In this document: piece after piece, positions 44,333-56,580 of the stretch
How positions within the stretch are numbered: position 1 is the stretch's first letter
Layout of the letters: every line of letters starts with the position of its first letter
Assembly: GCF_000247695.1 (NCBI RefSeq)
Contig: NW_004624801.1
Coordinates: forward strand, 3,473,206 to 3,537,205
Origin: Heterocephalus glaber
Taxonomy: Eukaryota; Chordata; Mammalia; Rodentia; Bathyergidae
Direction of reading: 5' to 3'
DNA length: 64,000 bases
Program-made: the position numbers and the translations under genes
Notes under the pieces: model-generated
The model's database searches: none
What the model saw: only the letters and a program-made list of their open reading frames with translations
What the model was told of the DNA's origin: nothing

Positions 44333-46405
44333 ACTGGTCCTTAGCAGAGGTCTTCTGCCCTCTACAGGTGCACCTGGGGTGGCCACACCTATCATGCAGC
44401 TGTAGGGCCAAAGGATCCCAGTGGGTCTGAGGTAAGGACCATGTACCTGTCTGGCCTACTTTCTAGGGAAGCCCACCCACGCTGTGGCCTCATGCTGGGT
44501 TTGCCAGTATTTGAGCAGGAGTTTGTATATGATTTGGGTTAGGGTCTGAGTCTGGGGCTCTTGGGTCCCCATCATGGCCAAACCAAGGAGTATCTCAGCC
44601 ATGTGGACGATGACCGCCCTTCCTTTCCCTTTTTCATCAGCACAGCCAACCCGGGGGGCAGTGTCACCACTTCTCAGGGGCTCTCAACTCTGCAAAGTTC
44701 CTATTGTCTCCATAAGGCTAGGGTGTGGAGCAGGCTTCCCACCCTTCACCTGCCACAGCCTAGACTCGGTGGTGTCCTGGATGGTGCTTCCAATTGCACA
44801 CACAAACACACCTGCTTATGTGCACTCCCCCATATCATTCTCTCCTGTACACAGGTAAGGAGCAGACCCACCAGACATGTGAATCTATACATGCACAGCA
44901 TGCACAGAATTGTGAGCACATACTACATATACATGGATATGTGCATACACAGACAGGCAACGCGTGGATACACACTTGCACACACATGCATTTTCTCAAA
45001 TCACAGGTGAGTGGAAAGGCAGACTGACTCAGACACACAGACATCCATGTGCATACACTTATATATACACTCCTTCTCCATGCACAAGTGAGGAAAAGGC
45101 AGAGTGACCCTCACAAGCAGGTTTGCACACACTGCTGTATGTACATGCACACGAAGTCTCTGCGAAGGTCCGGCCACACCTTGCCCTGCACATTGAACCC
45201 TCGGATGGCCTAAATGAAACTTCGTGGGTGCCCTCTGACACTGACAGCTGCCCACAGCCCAGTCTAGAAGCCCAGATTTGCTGCTATGGGCATAAGCTGG
45301 ATTGCCTTTGGTGCTGATTTATAGGACAAACATCTTCCACTTTGATTATGGCTGTTTTCCATAATTACTATAAACACTCTGCCTCACATGAGATTTGCTC
45401 TTAGATCTCTCTCCACTGCTTCTCTCAGAGTAGCAAATTTGGCCTGCATTAGCTCAGAGTCTGTCCCATGGGCTGTAGATGTGGGGGTGTCTTTTTTGTG
45501 AACTTTTAGGGCTCACTAAGGATTCCCACATGCGCATATCCTAAAATACGAACCTGGACCTCCCCTGCTAAAGGATTCAGAATGAAACAGCCTAGGAGGT
45601 GTCCCTTTTCCAGCAGACAGCAGAAAACGGAGGCAGGGACAGGTCTGAGTAGGGAATGCTGAGTCATGGGGTGAGGCCCTGGTCACGGGTGCTCTTTTGA
45701 CACCTTCCTCCCTCCGCAGCTGAGAAAGTTTTTCTGGGATTGGTGGTACTGGGAAGAAGGCTATACCCCTAAAGGCTACAGAGGGCCTGCCACTTTACCC
45801 TCTGCCCACTCAGCCCTCTGGGAGCCCTGAATCATCATTTCCCTCTCCTTCTCTAAGCTCTGGTCTCCCCACTTGAGACTCCTCCTAACACTTGGTGAAG
45901 ATCACTAGGACCCCATGCTGCTCCAGGGTCCAGAGGAGTGATTGAGCCAGAGGACAGAAAAGCCAAGGTCATGGAGCTCTGGGAAGTCTGCCAGCAGGAG
46001 ATGCAGTTCAAATTGCCCATTCTAAAGAGTCCCCTCCCCATGTATGCAGTGACCTTGGAGGAAGCCCTCAAAGTCAGTGGCAAAGCCCACTTTCAAGAAA
46101 CCAATGGGCTGCTCCTATTTAAAGGGCACAGAAGAGGTCACCCTCTTCTAGAACCAAGAAAGCCAGGGAGCTCTTGACTGGCCTTGCACAAGGTCACATA
46201 GCTAGCAGGTGCATAAGCCACCAATCAGCTGTGTGATCTGAAGAGCTCCCATCCTATCTCTGGGCACTGGTTCTACCAAGTATAGGATGTAGGGACCAGT
46301 CTGGAGAGGTGGAAAGGGCCGCCACTGGCCCAAGACAGTGGACTTGGCTCTGCCCAGGGTGTTGAGCATCCTCCTCTCCTGGCCCCAGGTCCCTGTCATA
46401 CTCAC

Positions 46406-46512
46406 AGGCCACCTGGACTTCAGTCTGCCGCTGCAGCAGGGCCCCCATCCGGTTCCGTACAACACAGCGGTAGAAGCCAGCGTGGGTGCGGTCCAGGCTG
46501 GTGATCATGTAC
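46406..46512 (-). CDS. SDK2: SDK2 exon 1 of window: end of Ig1
   Basis: This 107-nt exon encodes window residues 1-35 plus the first base of a split Tyr codon. It carries the E-F-G strands of Ig1: the [10 protein letters not shown] stretch holds the second disulfide cysteine, followed by [10 protein letters not shown] and the closing strand Q-T-E-V-Q-V-A. The acceptor reads ccctag before the exon and the donor is GTGAGT. The partner B-strand cysteine and the Trp of Ig1 must lie on an upstream exon beyond position 64000, since no such exon is visible between here and the window end. The exon leaves in phase 1, and the next exon completes the Tyr. Confidence 0.93.
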
Positions 46513-47873
46513 CTAGGGGACAAACAAAGACAGCCAGTGAGCAAGGCAGGCAGCGCCAGGGTGCAGAGGTCAGTGGGTTCAAGGTCAGAGGTCGCAAGGT
46601 CACCTTTCCTGGAATAGAGAGCACTGGGGAGCTCTTGACCCGCAGGCTCTGTCATGGCATCACAGAAAGGTCCTTATTGGTAGGGAGTCCATCCCACAGG
46701 CCACGGGGCTTTGCACAGCCTGCACTTCCCCAGGACAGGAGGTGCTGTGCCTGCTTCTTTGACCCTGCTGTGGCCAGGCCACCTAGGGCTGTGCTGGCTC
46801 GCTTGGAGGATGCTGTCCTTCCCTGCTTGACTCTCGGAAGGTGGCGCCCTTCCCTGCCTGTGACACACATGACAGAATGGTGGGGGCATCGGGATTTTGG
46901 CCAGGTATAGGACTGTGCTGTAATATTAATTGAAGTGGGTGGAGGTGACAGAGGCAGGGAAATTTACACATTTCCCCAAATGCTGTGTCAGTCCTTCCTT
47001 GACATCACAGGCAGCTCCAGCTCAGCTTGGTGGAGGGAGGGTAGAGCCTTCTGTGATAGGCCACGTTCCACATGCATGATTCCGAGCCAGTCCTTTGGTA
47101 GCTGGATCCTGGGACACTTGTCACCCAAAGAGCTACAGAGTCTGGGGCTGGAGAGCAGGTGTAAGGTGTGCTTACCTGGCCAAGAGGGTCAGTGGGAGGG
47201 GTTTCTGACAGAGAGACATAGGTGGTTGGGAGCCTCCAGTGTGGAAGGGACTGGGTCCAGGACTTAGTTGCCCTGGTGACCCTGAGTGATCATTTTTCTC
47301 ATTTCTGGGCAATGGTCTAGCATGCCCTCAGAAGGCTAAGGACTTGAGTTAGGATATCTTCCCTCAGCCCTTGGGTATCCTAGGGTTTGCCCTGGCTGCT
47401 TTGGTGGACAAGCTCATTGTCACTTGTCCCTAGGGTATGTCAAGCCTCGGATTCCCAGAATGGCTAGTTTTATTTTACGCGAGTCCTGGCCAGCTCTATC
47501 AGCAGCACCACTGTAATCATCATGACGATCGCCACCAGCCTCACTTCCCCAGGGCTGCCACGCTGCCACCCCCATCTGCCCAACCTCTCTGCTTTGGATG
47601 TTGGATTTAGTATTTTTCATACATTTCTTCATTTCACACAGCAGTTCCCAGACTACTGGCTATCACGGACCAGTAACACTTCAAAAAATGGGGATCAGCA
47701 TAAGACTGTCAACTTTTTACTTTGCCAAGATCATTAAAACCAGCAACCAAAAAGCAAAACAGAATCAAATAACAAACACTTAAAAAAAAGATAAAAGGAA
47801 TAATATTAAAAAGTGCCAGGGAGAAAAAAAATAAATAGATATGGTCAGCATTTTATTTAAAAAGGACATTTCT

Positions 47874-48234
47874 TAAATAGGACACGCACATGTAAACACT
47901 GAATAGTTTCTCTAGTGTGAGAAACTGAAAGTGCAAAGAAGGACTAAAAGTATAATAAATAATGTGAAATAGGAAGAAAAGGGGCAAAGGGGAGGGGAAA
48001 TTGGAGGGGGAGGGGAAAGGAAAGAAGGGAATGGAATGAATATGAGAAAATGAAAAAAAGGGAACAAAGTCATTGTAAATAGGGAGGGATGGAGGGCTTG
48101 AAGGGAGGGCAGGGAAAGGGGGATAAAATAAGAACCAAGAGAGAGTATGTAAAGGTGCAAATTTCCAATGACGAATGTCATTATATTGTATACCTAAAAT
48201 GTACCAATAAAAGGATATACAGTTAAAAAAAAAT
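47874..48234 (+). mobile_element. 5'-truncated L1 3' end with perfect target duplication
   Basis: A purine-rich (G-rich) tract followed by tgtaccaataaaagg and an A tail, as in a rodent L1 3' untranslated region. A perfect 15-bp duplication aaaaaggacatttct lies at 47859-47873 and 48235-48249. Confidence 0.9.
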
Positions 48235-48949
48235 AAAAAGGACATTTCTGAGATGTCAAAAAAGAAACCTAATTTCAGCATGAAGGCAATTTCAACAAAG
48301 TTTTAAACTTAAATTTTATGCACAACCCACCACACTAGACTGACATTTCTTATTTTACATGTACGGTTGCCAACTGTCACAGGTCGGCATTGGGTAGCCT
48401 TTGACTTAATAGTCACACTAACACCATGGAGGAGGTACCCTGTTCAGAGAAGAAGAAACTGAGGTTCTTGAGTACCTTGGCATTGACCTGTCGTTTCACA
48501 CACACCCAGAGGCAGGGCCAGGGTCCCCCTGAGCCTGACTCCAAGCCTGGATATGCGCCGATCGATCCTGTGTTCACGTCCCAAAGGGCCCCACCGTCCA
48601 TGCTAGGTCTTCCCACACCTGGCTCCCAGCTGGGTGTACAACCAAGTTTGCTCTGGCTCTGCAGCATTATCCACCACTTTCTGGCTGCCTGGGCCCCTTA
48701 TCTCCACCAGTGGCTGCAGCTCTTATCTGTTCCTTGCGCCTGTGCCCAGTGTGATGATGGGAAGAGAGCAGAGACCCAAGCTCTGGCAATCTGTCTCCTC
48801 CTTTCCCTTCATCCTGCAGCTCATCCCAAGTGCTCCCTCCTGCCTGCTTCTCTCCCAATTTGGGGGAAACTGGCTTTCTAAAGTGACAGGTGAGCGGAGA
48901 GGGCCAATGAAAGCACAGATAGGCTGGAAGGACTCTCTACTCTTAGAAA

Positions 48950-49990
48950 TGGAATTGGATAATCTTAAAAAGCATCAGGGGGAGGAAAAGAAATAGAAAT
49001 GGCTGCTAAACTCATGAAAATATGCTCAGCCTTTGTTGTAACGGAAAAAAAAATTCAAATCAAAGCAAGATAATGTTCCCTCCGTGTCAGGCTGTCAATG
49101 ACTTTCAAAGCCAGTGTAGGCAGGCTCAAGTGGCGGGTGAGGGAGGGTGAATCTGCAGGTCCGTTGGTGGCACTGTAACTTGGGGAAACATCTCCCAGAA
49201 TCTGAGAACATCGTAAGCTCTTTGACCCAGGAGCTGCATCCTGGGAACTGGCCTTTAGATATACTTGCAACAATATGACAAAAATATATGAAATGATGTT
49301 CCCAGCAGCATTACTTTTAATCACAGAGATAAACCATGAAAAATTGGAAGCAAACTAAATGTCCATCAACATCGAGTCAGATCAATATAAGATGCTGCAG
49401 CCCTGCAATGAATGAAGAATACTCATATGGAATAAAACAGAAAGGTCTCCAAGGTGTACATGGGTGTGAGGGAATTAGGTGAATAAGCTGGAAGGTCCCA
49501 AGGGACCGAATAAGATCCTAGCTGACTGTTAAGAAGAAGAAGAAGAAGGAGAAGAATGAAGCAGTATGAGTTGCCATTCAGTAATACAGGCTACCAAATC
49601 CTGTTTCATGGTTTGGATCATGTAAACGGACCCAATAAAAATAATTCAATATTTTTGCCAATGCCCCCCCCAAAACCAAAGAGTGCTGTGATGATACGAT
49701 ACTATTTGATATGTGACCATTTCGGTAAATTGAAATAGTGTGTATGTTTATGTGCCTAAATACATATGGAAACACACACTTATAATCACACGAACACACC
49801 CATGTGTACATAAAATTTTTCCAGGATGGAGCATCCAGAATATGTTATCTGGCTTTTGGGAGAGGTATCCAAGATAAGTAGGGAGGGGAGCTTCTATTTC
49901 CTGATTTTATGCCTTCCGTGCCATCAGTGTTTTCTTTATTGTCTACATATACTGCTTTTATTTTAAAAATAAAATTTAAAAAATGCACTT
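48950..49990 (+). repeat. Old L1-type LINE relic
   Basis: tgacccaggagctgcatcct, tactcatatggaataaaaca and a terminal ttttattttaaaaataaaat fit an old L1 3' half. No frame survives. Confidence 0.65.
49531..49557. repeat. (AAG)n short repeat
   Basis: aagaagaag units with one change, within the old L1. Confidence 0.95.
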
Positions 49991-50714
49991 TGTGCTTATA
50001 ATTTAAGTGTACATTATAAAAAAGGCATCAGGGACTCATTGGATCTGGATTTGTTTGCTGATGCCAGTGATGCGTGGTGAAATTTAGACTTTAATAAGTC
50101 GATTTTTGTGGAAGACTCTGTCCATTTGCTTCAGCCAGACCCCCCAGGGGCCACGAGGAAGGTGACAGGCTGTTGGCCCGTCCCCTCCCAGAGGCCTCCC
50201 TCTGTCCCCTCTGTGATGGAAGGCGGGGGTTCTGCCAGCAGTACCACAGCTTCTGTCTTGCTCCCCTAACCTCCCTTTCCCTCTGCCTGAGCTCCCTCCT
50301 TGCCTGGGAGACCTATTTTGGGCTTGCAGGTGACATTATTTAAAGTAACAGTTCCACCCACAGCCTTTCCTATCAGGGAAGCCACTTCCCTCCACCCAAA
50401 CTGCAGTTCAACTCCTGGCTCCCAGGCGGGTGGAAGAGGCAGTTGGCTAAGGTCTTGGTTGGTGAACCCAGCACCCAGGAAACATCCTGATGATGACAGT
50501 GCTCCCCACAGCTTTGCCCGCCCTGCCCACCCATGGCAGCTGGCTGGGCAGGGAACTGGATAAACCCAGCCCTGTCTGAATCTGCACCACGGACAAGAGG
50601 ATAGAAGAAATGGCTTCTGTAGAGGCCCAGACCTGACCCACCCAGGAGGAAGTGCAGCATGGGAGGAAGCACCAGGACTTCCAAATAGGAGAGATGTCAG
50701 CTTGGCTTTCACTT

Positions 50715-50865
50715 TTGCCCATTCTGGGAAACATAAGGACCAGTGTGAGCCTCAGTTTCCATATTTGTAAAGTGGGAATAATAATGGCTTCTTTGATCGG
50801 AGCATCTCCAGACAATGTGCAATGTGCATCACCAGGTGCTGTGCAAATGCTTATCAAATGAGGGA
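50715..50865 (+). repeat. MIR SINE remnant
   Basis: gagcctcagtttccatattt, gtaaagtgggaataataatg and ggtgctgtgcaaatgcttat. Confidence 0.75.
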
Positions 50866-51311
50866 GCAAACCGAAGAGTCACTGGGGAAGGTACTGGGTG
50901 GGGGAGCTCAGGGGAGGACCAAGATGGTGTAGCAGGAGCCTCCCTCCCCTAGAATGGGCATCCATTGAGGACTCCATGCCCAGCATCAGAAGAACATTCC
51001 CTCACTCTAAATATTCCTGGGCTTCCACAAACTCCCAGCCTAATCATCTCCATTTGTACCCTCAAGGTGGAAGGGCCTGAGCCTCGCTCCTCCAGGGAGA
51101 ACAGCTGTGATGGCCACTCAGCAGCAGCCTCTTTCTCATTGACCAACAACCTCATGCTCCATCCATCAAGTGAGAGTCGAAGAGGTGTGGCCTCCAGGGG
51201 CCAAGGCACACCTGAACTCACCCAGCCCCGGGCCCCTTACAGAACCACTTGCTTATTTATCATTCATTATTTAATAGAAGTATTGTCACACCCTTCAGAA
51301 TTCAGTGGAAC

Positions 51312-51399
51312 TTTTTTTTTTTTTTGGTACCAGGGATCGAACTCAGGTCTTTGCGCTTGTGTAGCAGGCGGCGAAACCACTGAGCTAAATCCCCGGGCC
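51312..51399 (-). mobile_element. ID-type SINE
   Basis: Antisense ID with poly-T start; target duplication cttcagaattca at 51293-51304 and 51405-51416. Some bases of the flanks are shared with the tail. Confidence 0.93.
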
Positions 51400-52333
51400 T
51401 TACACTTCAGAATTCAAATGCAAGAAACAGTACCCAGTAGGAAGTTTCTCCCACCCGAGTGCTCCAGCTGCCCACCAGCCCTGGAGGAAATGCACTGCTC
51501 TTCATTTCTAGAGTATCTGTATCTCCCCAGGATTTCTTTGTGCAAATGCAAGCAAATTCAAATTCCAGTCCCTCCTCTTTATAACCTGGAGACCCAGCCT
51601 CCTGTTTCTCTCCTTGTTCTGTGCATGTGACAGTGTCCCTTGGAGATCTTCCCATAGCTTCACACAAAGCCTCCTCTAGCTTTCTGACAGCCACAGAGCA
51701 TGGATGAATCTTCTGGTGAAGGGAGCTTTGCTTTCTCCCAGTTAGATGATCTGAGAGAGGCTTGGAGGCTGGGGAGGCAAGGGGTGGCGGAGGAAGTTAC
51801 ACCAAGAACCCACTCCTGTCCTTATCTATGTCACAGAGTGTCCTGATTCAACCTGGCAGGAAGTGGCCGGTCAGTCCACTGTTCCGAGATAAGGGGAAGG
51901 GCTCAGGGTGAAGGGCACAGCATGACAGTGGGGCGAGAAACCAGGACAGATAATTGGATTTTTACAGACAAGAAGAGAGGGGCGAAAATAACTGCCTAAC
52001 AAATGTGGCGTCTTTTCCAGCACACGGGGAAACACACAATGCCCTTTTTGGTTCGAGTCCTTGAGTGTCACAGTTGATATTTAAAATAATTCTTACTCAC
52101 ATTAAATAAGATATTTCAATTCCACAAAGCTGTCAGGAGCTGATGCGGACACTAGAAATAATAGGCCCACTCTCCTTGTATTGTCCTGGTTAATAAATCA
52201 GACATTGGGAGATGCATGTGGTGATGCGCACAGGGAGGAAGGGCTAGTGTGCACATATGCACAGGTGCACACACACAAAGCACACTTGTGCATGCCCACC
52301 AGTGTGCAAGGCCCTCATGCAACACTGTTGTGT

Positions 52334-52354
52334 ACACACACACACACACACACA
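52334..52354. repeat. (AC)10 microsatellite
   Basis: Pure dinucleotide run in a wider CA/CATG-rich stretch (52240-52440). Confidence 0.95.
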
Positions 52355-52919
52355 TGCACTCATGGAACCAACCAGCATGCAAACTCAGACACACACCTAT
52401 GCACATGTGTGCGTACACCCATGAATGCACACTCACCACACATGCTCTCACTAGGCCCGTTCCCAAGTGCTCAGGAAGAAGCCAGCTGGGTCACCACATC
52501 CACAGCCTGAACGTGTCACCACAGATGGGTGAGGCCAACCCAGGCACTGCTGTTTTGGGCACAGCAATGAACAGCTGAGCTTGGGGATGCAGGCTTCCTT
52601 CCCTTTTCCCACAGGCTTTTGGGTAACAAGCAGGAAAGGCAGCAAGCACCATGGTATGTGCAGGTGCATATGTTCTCAGACACCTGTGAGCACACAGCAA
52701 GCCACTCTGATAGCAGGGTACACAGGTGGCACTGAGGCCTGGCCAGCTGGAAAGGGATTGGCTCTATGTTGGGAATTTGCTTGTGTAAAAGTCCTTCGGC
52801 AAGAAGGCAAAACTCTGCCCATGGTGATTCAAGGGGAAGTCTACGTACCAGATAATAATAATACCAAAGTACCATTATGCAATCAACATGATAGTAACTA
52901 GTACTATTATTATAAGAAA

Positions 52920-53110
52920 TGTGCCTGTTCTGAGGGCCTTAACACACATCAACTCATTTAGTCCTCACAACGCTGCGGGGGAAGAGGTGACATAAACCTC
53001 AGTTCACAGATGAGAAAACTGGGGCCTGGAGATAGGCAGGATCTCGCCCCAGGCCACACAGCTATAGGTACCTAGCCTGTTGGAGTCTGGCGCACAGACA
53101 ACATGGACTT
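52920..53110 (+). repeat. MIR SINE remnant
   Basis: caactcatttagtcctcaca, cacagatgagaaaactgggg and gccacacagctataggtacc. Confidence 0.8.
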
Positions 53111-53984
53111 CAATTGGATGTGCACCCAGCAGCTTGTGGTCTCTCTTCCTGGGGCTCACTGTGGGGACCAACAGCTGGACTCTTGATTTTCCTTCGCATG
53201 TGTGAAGAGACTGTGTATGGAGGGGAAGGGGGTGCTGTTGAGCAGGGCCCAAGAATCAGATCTGGCAATGCTAACAAGAAGCCACTGTTAAGAACTGGCC
53301 AGTCTAGTGACGGAGAGGCTCAGGAGTGGGACGGATCAGGTGGGCCCTTTGATGGATCTTTTGATCATAGAAGCGGAGACTTGAGAATGAAGGAATGGGA
53401 GCAGTCAGAGCTACACTGCTCAGGATGGAAATGCCCCGGGGACGCTGCATTTCTCCTCTGGAAGCAGCCCCAAGGATCCTGAATTCATGAATTCAGTGGG
53501 TGGTGGGGTGAATGAAAGGGAAAGAGAGAGAGAACCAAAGATGGTGTCAAGATGTAGCCCGTGGAGGGAGTGGCAGGGCAATTCAGGAACAGAGGTTTCT
53601 GTCCTATTTTAAGCAGTTTCCCTTCTGAGCTGTAAATCCCCTCCCACCTCTTCGGTGAGAGTCTGCCACGCACACTGGCTTCTGCTACTGATACTTGGGT
53701 GGAGGCAGAGCTCCTGACTCAGTGGGGAGCAGCCTGGGGAAGGGAGGGGTTGCCAGAGAACTGAGGGGCAAGAGATTTTCAAGGTGGCAGGTGGGCCAGG
53801 AATTTGTCCCTTTACAGAGGATACACTTAGATAGTAAGGAACATGGTGACCCTCAGTGATGAAGGGGAACTTGGCCATGATGGGTTCCCCCGACTACCTA
53901 GACCCCTCAGAGTACAGGGGTGGTGCTTGCAGGGGAGGGAGTGGGGGAGGGACCCACAATGCTGACTGTGAGAGTGAATGGTAG

Positions 53985-54425
53985 GCGTCAACTTGATTGA
54001 GCAAGGGGATACCCAGGCGACTGGTGAGTCGTGATTTCTGGTGTGTCTGTGCAGCTGGTTCTGGAGGAGATTGGACTTGGAACTGGTGGACCCAGTGCAG
54101 AAGATGGCCTTCACCCATACGGGTGGGTACCATCCAATCCTGGAGGGCTAGAACGGGACAAAAAGGTGGATGAAGGAGGAACAGCTCTGTCTTGAGTGAG
54201 GACATTGGAGTTCCTGGTTCTCGGGCCTTTGGACTCAGGGACTGACCACTGTGACCTACCAGTTCTCAGAGTGAATGTCTCCATGGCTTTCCTGGGTTTC
54301 TAGCTTACAGACGTGGACTGTGAGACTCCTTGCCCTCGTAAGCCTGTGAGCTAATTCCTACAATAGCCCTCCTATATAAACCTGTGCTGTATCATACTCC
54401 ATACTGAATGTACACCCGCTTAGAA
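53985..54425 (-). mobile_element. MLT2-type LTR (ERVL relic)
   Basis: In the given strand, gcgtcaacttgattgagcaa, gggtaccatccaatcctgga, ttctcgggcctttggactca and gtgagctaattcctacaata are the reverse complement order of MLT2. Non-coding. Confidence 0.8.
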
Positions 54426-55049
54426 TATGGGAGCTAAAGGGATGCTGGGTCAGATATCAGGGTCTACTGAGACCTCCACTCATCCGCACAGGCTTAGGGG
54501 GAGGCTGGACTCACCCCTCGTGATAGAGACGGAGGGGTGAAGGCAGCAGCCAGCCCAGGCTTGACTCACAGGTGGCAGGAGCACTGCAGCACACAAGGAC
54601 CGGGCTGGGCATGGCAGGGGTCCTCATGAAGACCTGTTTCCCCCTGTAGGAAGTAGGAGGCTGCCAGTTGGCCCTCCTCTGGAGCGCAGGAACAGTTCTG
54701 GACCCTGAGGGTGGAACCTGTTGCCTTCACCCCTCCATGAGTTGCCATCTGCCTGGGCCCCCTCTGCTTTCAGTCATGTGACTCCTCCAGGAGCCTTTTT
54801 CCATCCTCCAGGGACCTCTCCTGCCAGTCTTGGTGTGTTTATCACAACTTAATTTGATGTCCTGTTTGCTAGTTTGTGTCCCCTCCAATATATCTTCCCA
54901 GAATAACACACACTCCACGAACATTTTCCAGATGGATGAATGAAATGGCCAAATATCTGGAAGGCCAAATAATGCCCCCAAAGATCTCTCTGACCTAATC
55001 TTAGAGCTTGTGAATGTCACTTCACACAGTATTAAATTACAAGTCCCCC

Positions 55050-55430
55050 AAAGGGAGGTTAAAGTCCTAACTCTGGACCCTGCATGTGTGACCTTATTTG
55101 GAAATGGCTTCTTCGCAGATATCATCAAGTTAAGGTGAGGCCGTTAATGGGGGCTTCAACCAACATGACTGGTGTTCTTATAAGAGGAGCAGAGATGCAG
55201 AGACCGAGGGAGAAGGCCATGGGAAGATGGGGCAGGGACTGCAGGAGTGTGACAGGAACCCCAGAATGTGGAGGACTGGGACATGGTTGGCCCTGGAGCC
55301 TTCAGGGAGGCCATGTTCTGTAATACCTTGACTCCAAGCCTTGGTCTCCAGAGCTGCAAGAGACTAGACTGCTGAAAAGTTCAGCCCTCCAGCTTGTGGT
55401 ATTTGTTACAGCAGCCACGGGACACCAACC
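55050..55430 (+). mobile_element. MLT1-type LTR (ERVL-MaLR relic)
   Basis: gtgaccttatttggaaatgg, atcatcaagttaaggtgagg, catgactggtgttcttataa and tttgttacagcagccacggg. Confidence 0.85.
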
Positions 55431-56414
55431 CATTAGGAAATAGGGACTCACACCTGTGATCATGGATCTTGAGATGGGAGATGATCTTGGATGAATTGGG
55501 GCTCGGGGAAGGCACCAGGCAGATGCAGCAGAGCATAGCAAGAGGACGTTTAACGTTGGAGGCAGAGGTGAGAGGTGTGGGGCCACGAGCCAAGGGATGG
55601 GGGCGCTTCTGGAAGTTGGACAAGGTGAGGAGATGACCCTCCCCAGGGCTCCAGAGGAACCAGTCCTGCCCACACCCTGGATGTAGGAGCTCCGCTCTCT
55701 AGCAATGCAGGAGAATACAGTGCGTGTTTTAAGTTATCATTAGATGTGATAATTCATGATATCTGCCATAGAAAACCAACGTAGGAGGCTTCCTCCAGGT
55801 GCAGGGTGGAGCCAGGCCCAGGACTCTTTCCGGCAATGTGGAGGGTAATGGCATGGTACAAGGAAGCCATGTGTTCTCTGCAGAGCAGGTGGCCGTAGGG
55901 GTAGGGCTGAGCCTGTCTGGTGCCTGAAGGCAGTGCTCGCATGAGACACAGCCTGTGGGCTAGTACGACATCTGAGGGGTGGTTTGCTGAGAGGTAGAGG
56001 AGGTGTCTGCAGGCCTCCAGCTCCGGCCCCTTCCCACCCCCACCCTCTACTGGGACACCCACAATGCTCCGACTGGCCCCCAGGCCCTGTGGTGAGAGGG
56101 ACGGTGGTGTTACAGAGTGAGGGGCACTGACACCCTGACAGCCCTGGCGTTGGTCCCGCTACCTTCTGGGCCAGCTAATCACTCTCAATGAGCAAGGACA
56201 GGACTTCGTTAAGATTCATCCATCAGCCCAGTGATCCTAAAAGAGGGCTGGCTGGGTGGGAGCACAGGGATGGAAGCTGAGTGGGCCAGCAGGGTGAGAC
56301 AAGGGAGGGCAGGGAGTCAGGATAGCCACTGGGCAAGGGTGGCTGCGACTGTCACTGCTTGGGGAAGAAGCAAGGACCCTCCACTTAACAGCATATAGGT
56401 AACTAGCATGCGTT

Positions 56415-56580
56415 CTGACCCAAACACTTCATGCATATGATCAAGTTCATTCCCATGTTCACCGCAGGGGAAGGAGATCCTTCTCCTCACTCTATAGCCA
56501 AGAGACCTGGGCTCAGAGAGGTGGCACACATTGCCTTTGGTCACCCACCTAGGAGGTGGCAGAGCAAGATTCAATTTCAG
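56415..56580 (+). repeat. MIR SINE remnant
   Basis: gacctgggctcagagaggtg and ggtcacccacctaggaggtg, followed by gcagagcaagattcaatttc. Confidence 0.6.

Larger units (their letters stand above)
34585..46405 (-). other. SDK2: Intron between exons 1 and 2
   Basis: 11,821 bp, the longest complete intron. Old repeats dominate: MIR, MER5A-like, L2, MLT1-type LTR, a TGGA/TG minisatellite and an L1M-like block. An AT-rich repeat-free block (41290-41450), another (45300-45410) and a 30-bp tandem duplication (44273-44332) lie in otherwise unique sequence. The recent ID and B1 SINEs seen elsewhere are absent. Confidence 0.85.
3474..46512 (-). other. SDK2: SDK2 gene body (partial): 16 internal exons
   Basis: Sixteen exons with GT donors and AG acceptors join into an uninterrupted 753-codon frame. 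Order of domains: last strands of Ig1, Ig2 to Ig6, FN3-1, FN3-2, start of FN3-3. Known of the family: sidekicks are single-pass type I membrane proteins with six Ig and thirteen FN3 domains; they mediate homophilic adhesion through the N-terminal Ig domains, sit at synapses and help lamina-specific wiring in the retina through a PDZ-binding C-terminus. Seen here: conserved Ig Trp and Cys residues (except Ig2), FN3 Trp and Tyr residues, and about ten N-glycosylation sequons. SDK2 rather than SDK1 is judged from remembered residues in Ig2, Ig6 and FN3-1; a protein search would settle it. Both ends of the gene lie outside. Nothing suggests a pseudogene: no frameshift, stop or bad splice site. Confidence 0.93.

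Noticed and set aside
45938..46177. 80-codon plus-strand frame with a protein-like composition
   Set aside because: It has no known domain, no upstream promoter or splice context and sits in intron sequence near exon 1.
3474..46512. Assignment to SDK1 instead of SDK2
   Set aside because: The remembered SDK1 sequence has different Ig2, Ig5 and Ig6 text and a Cys in Ig2; SDK1 introns are also much larger. A protein search could overturn this.
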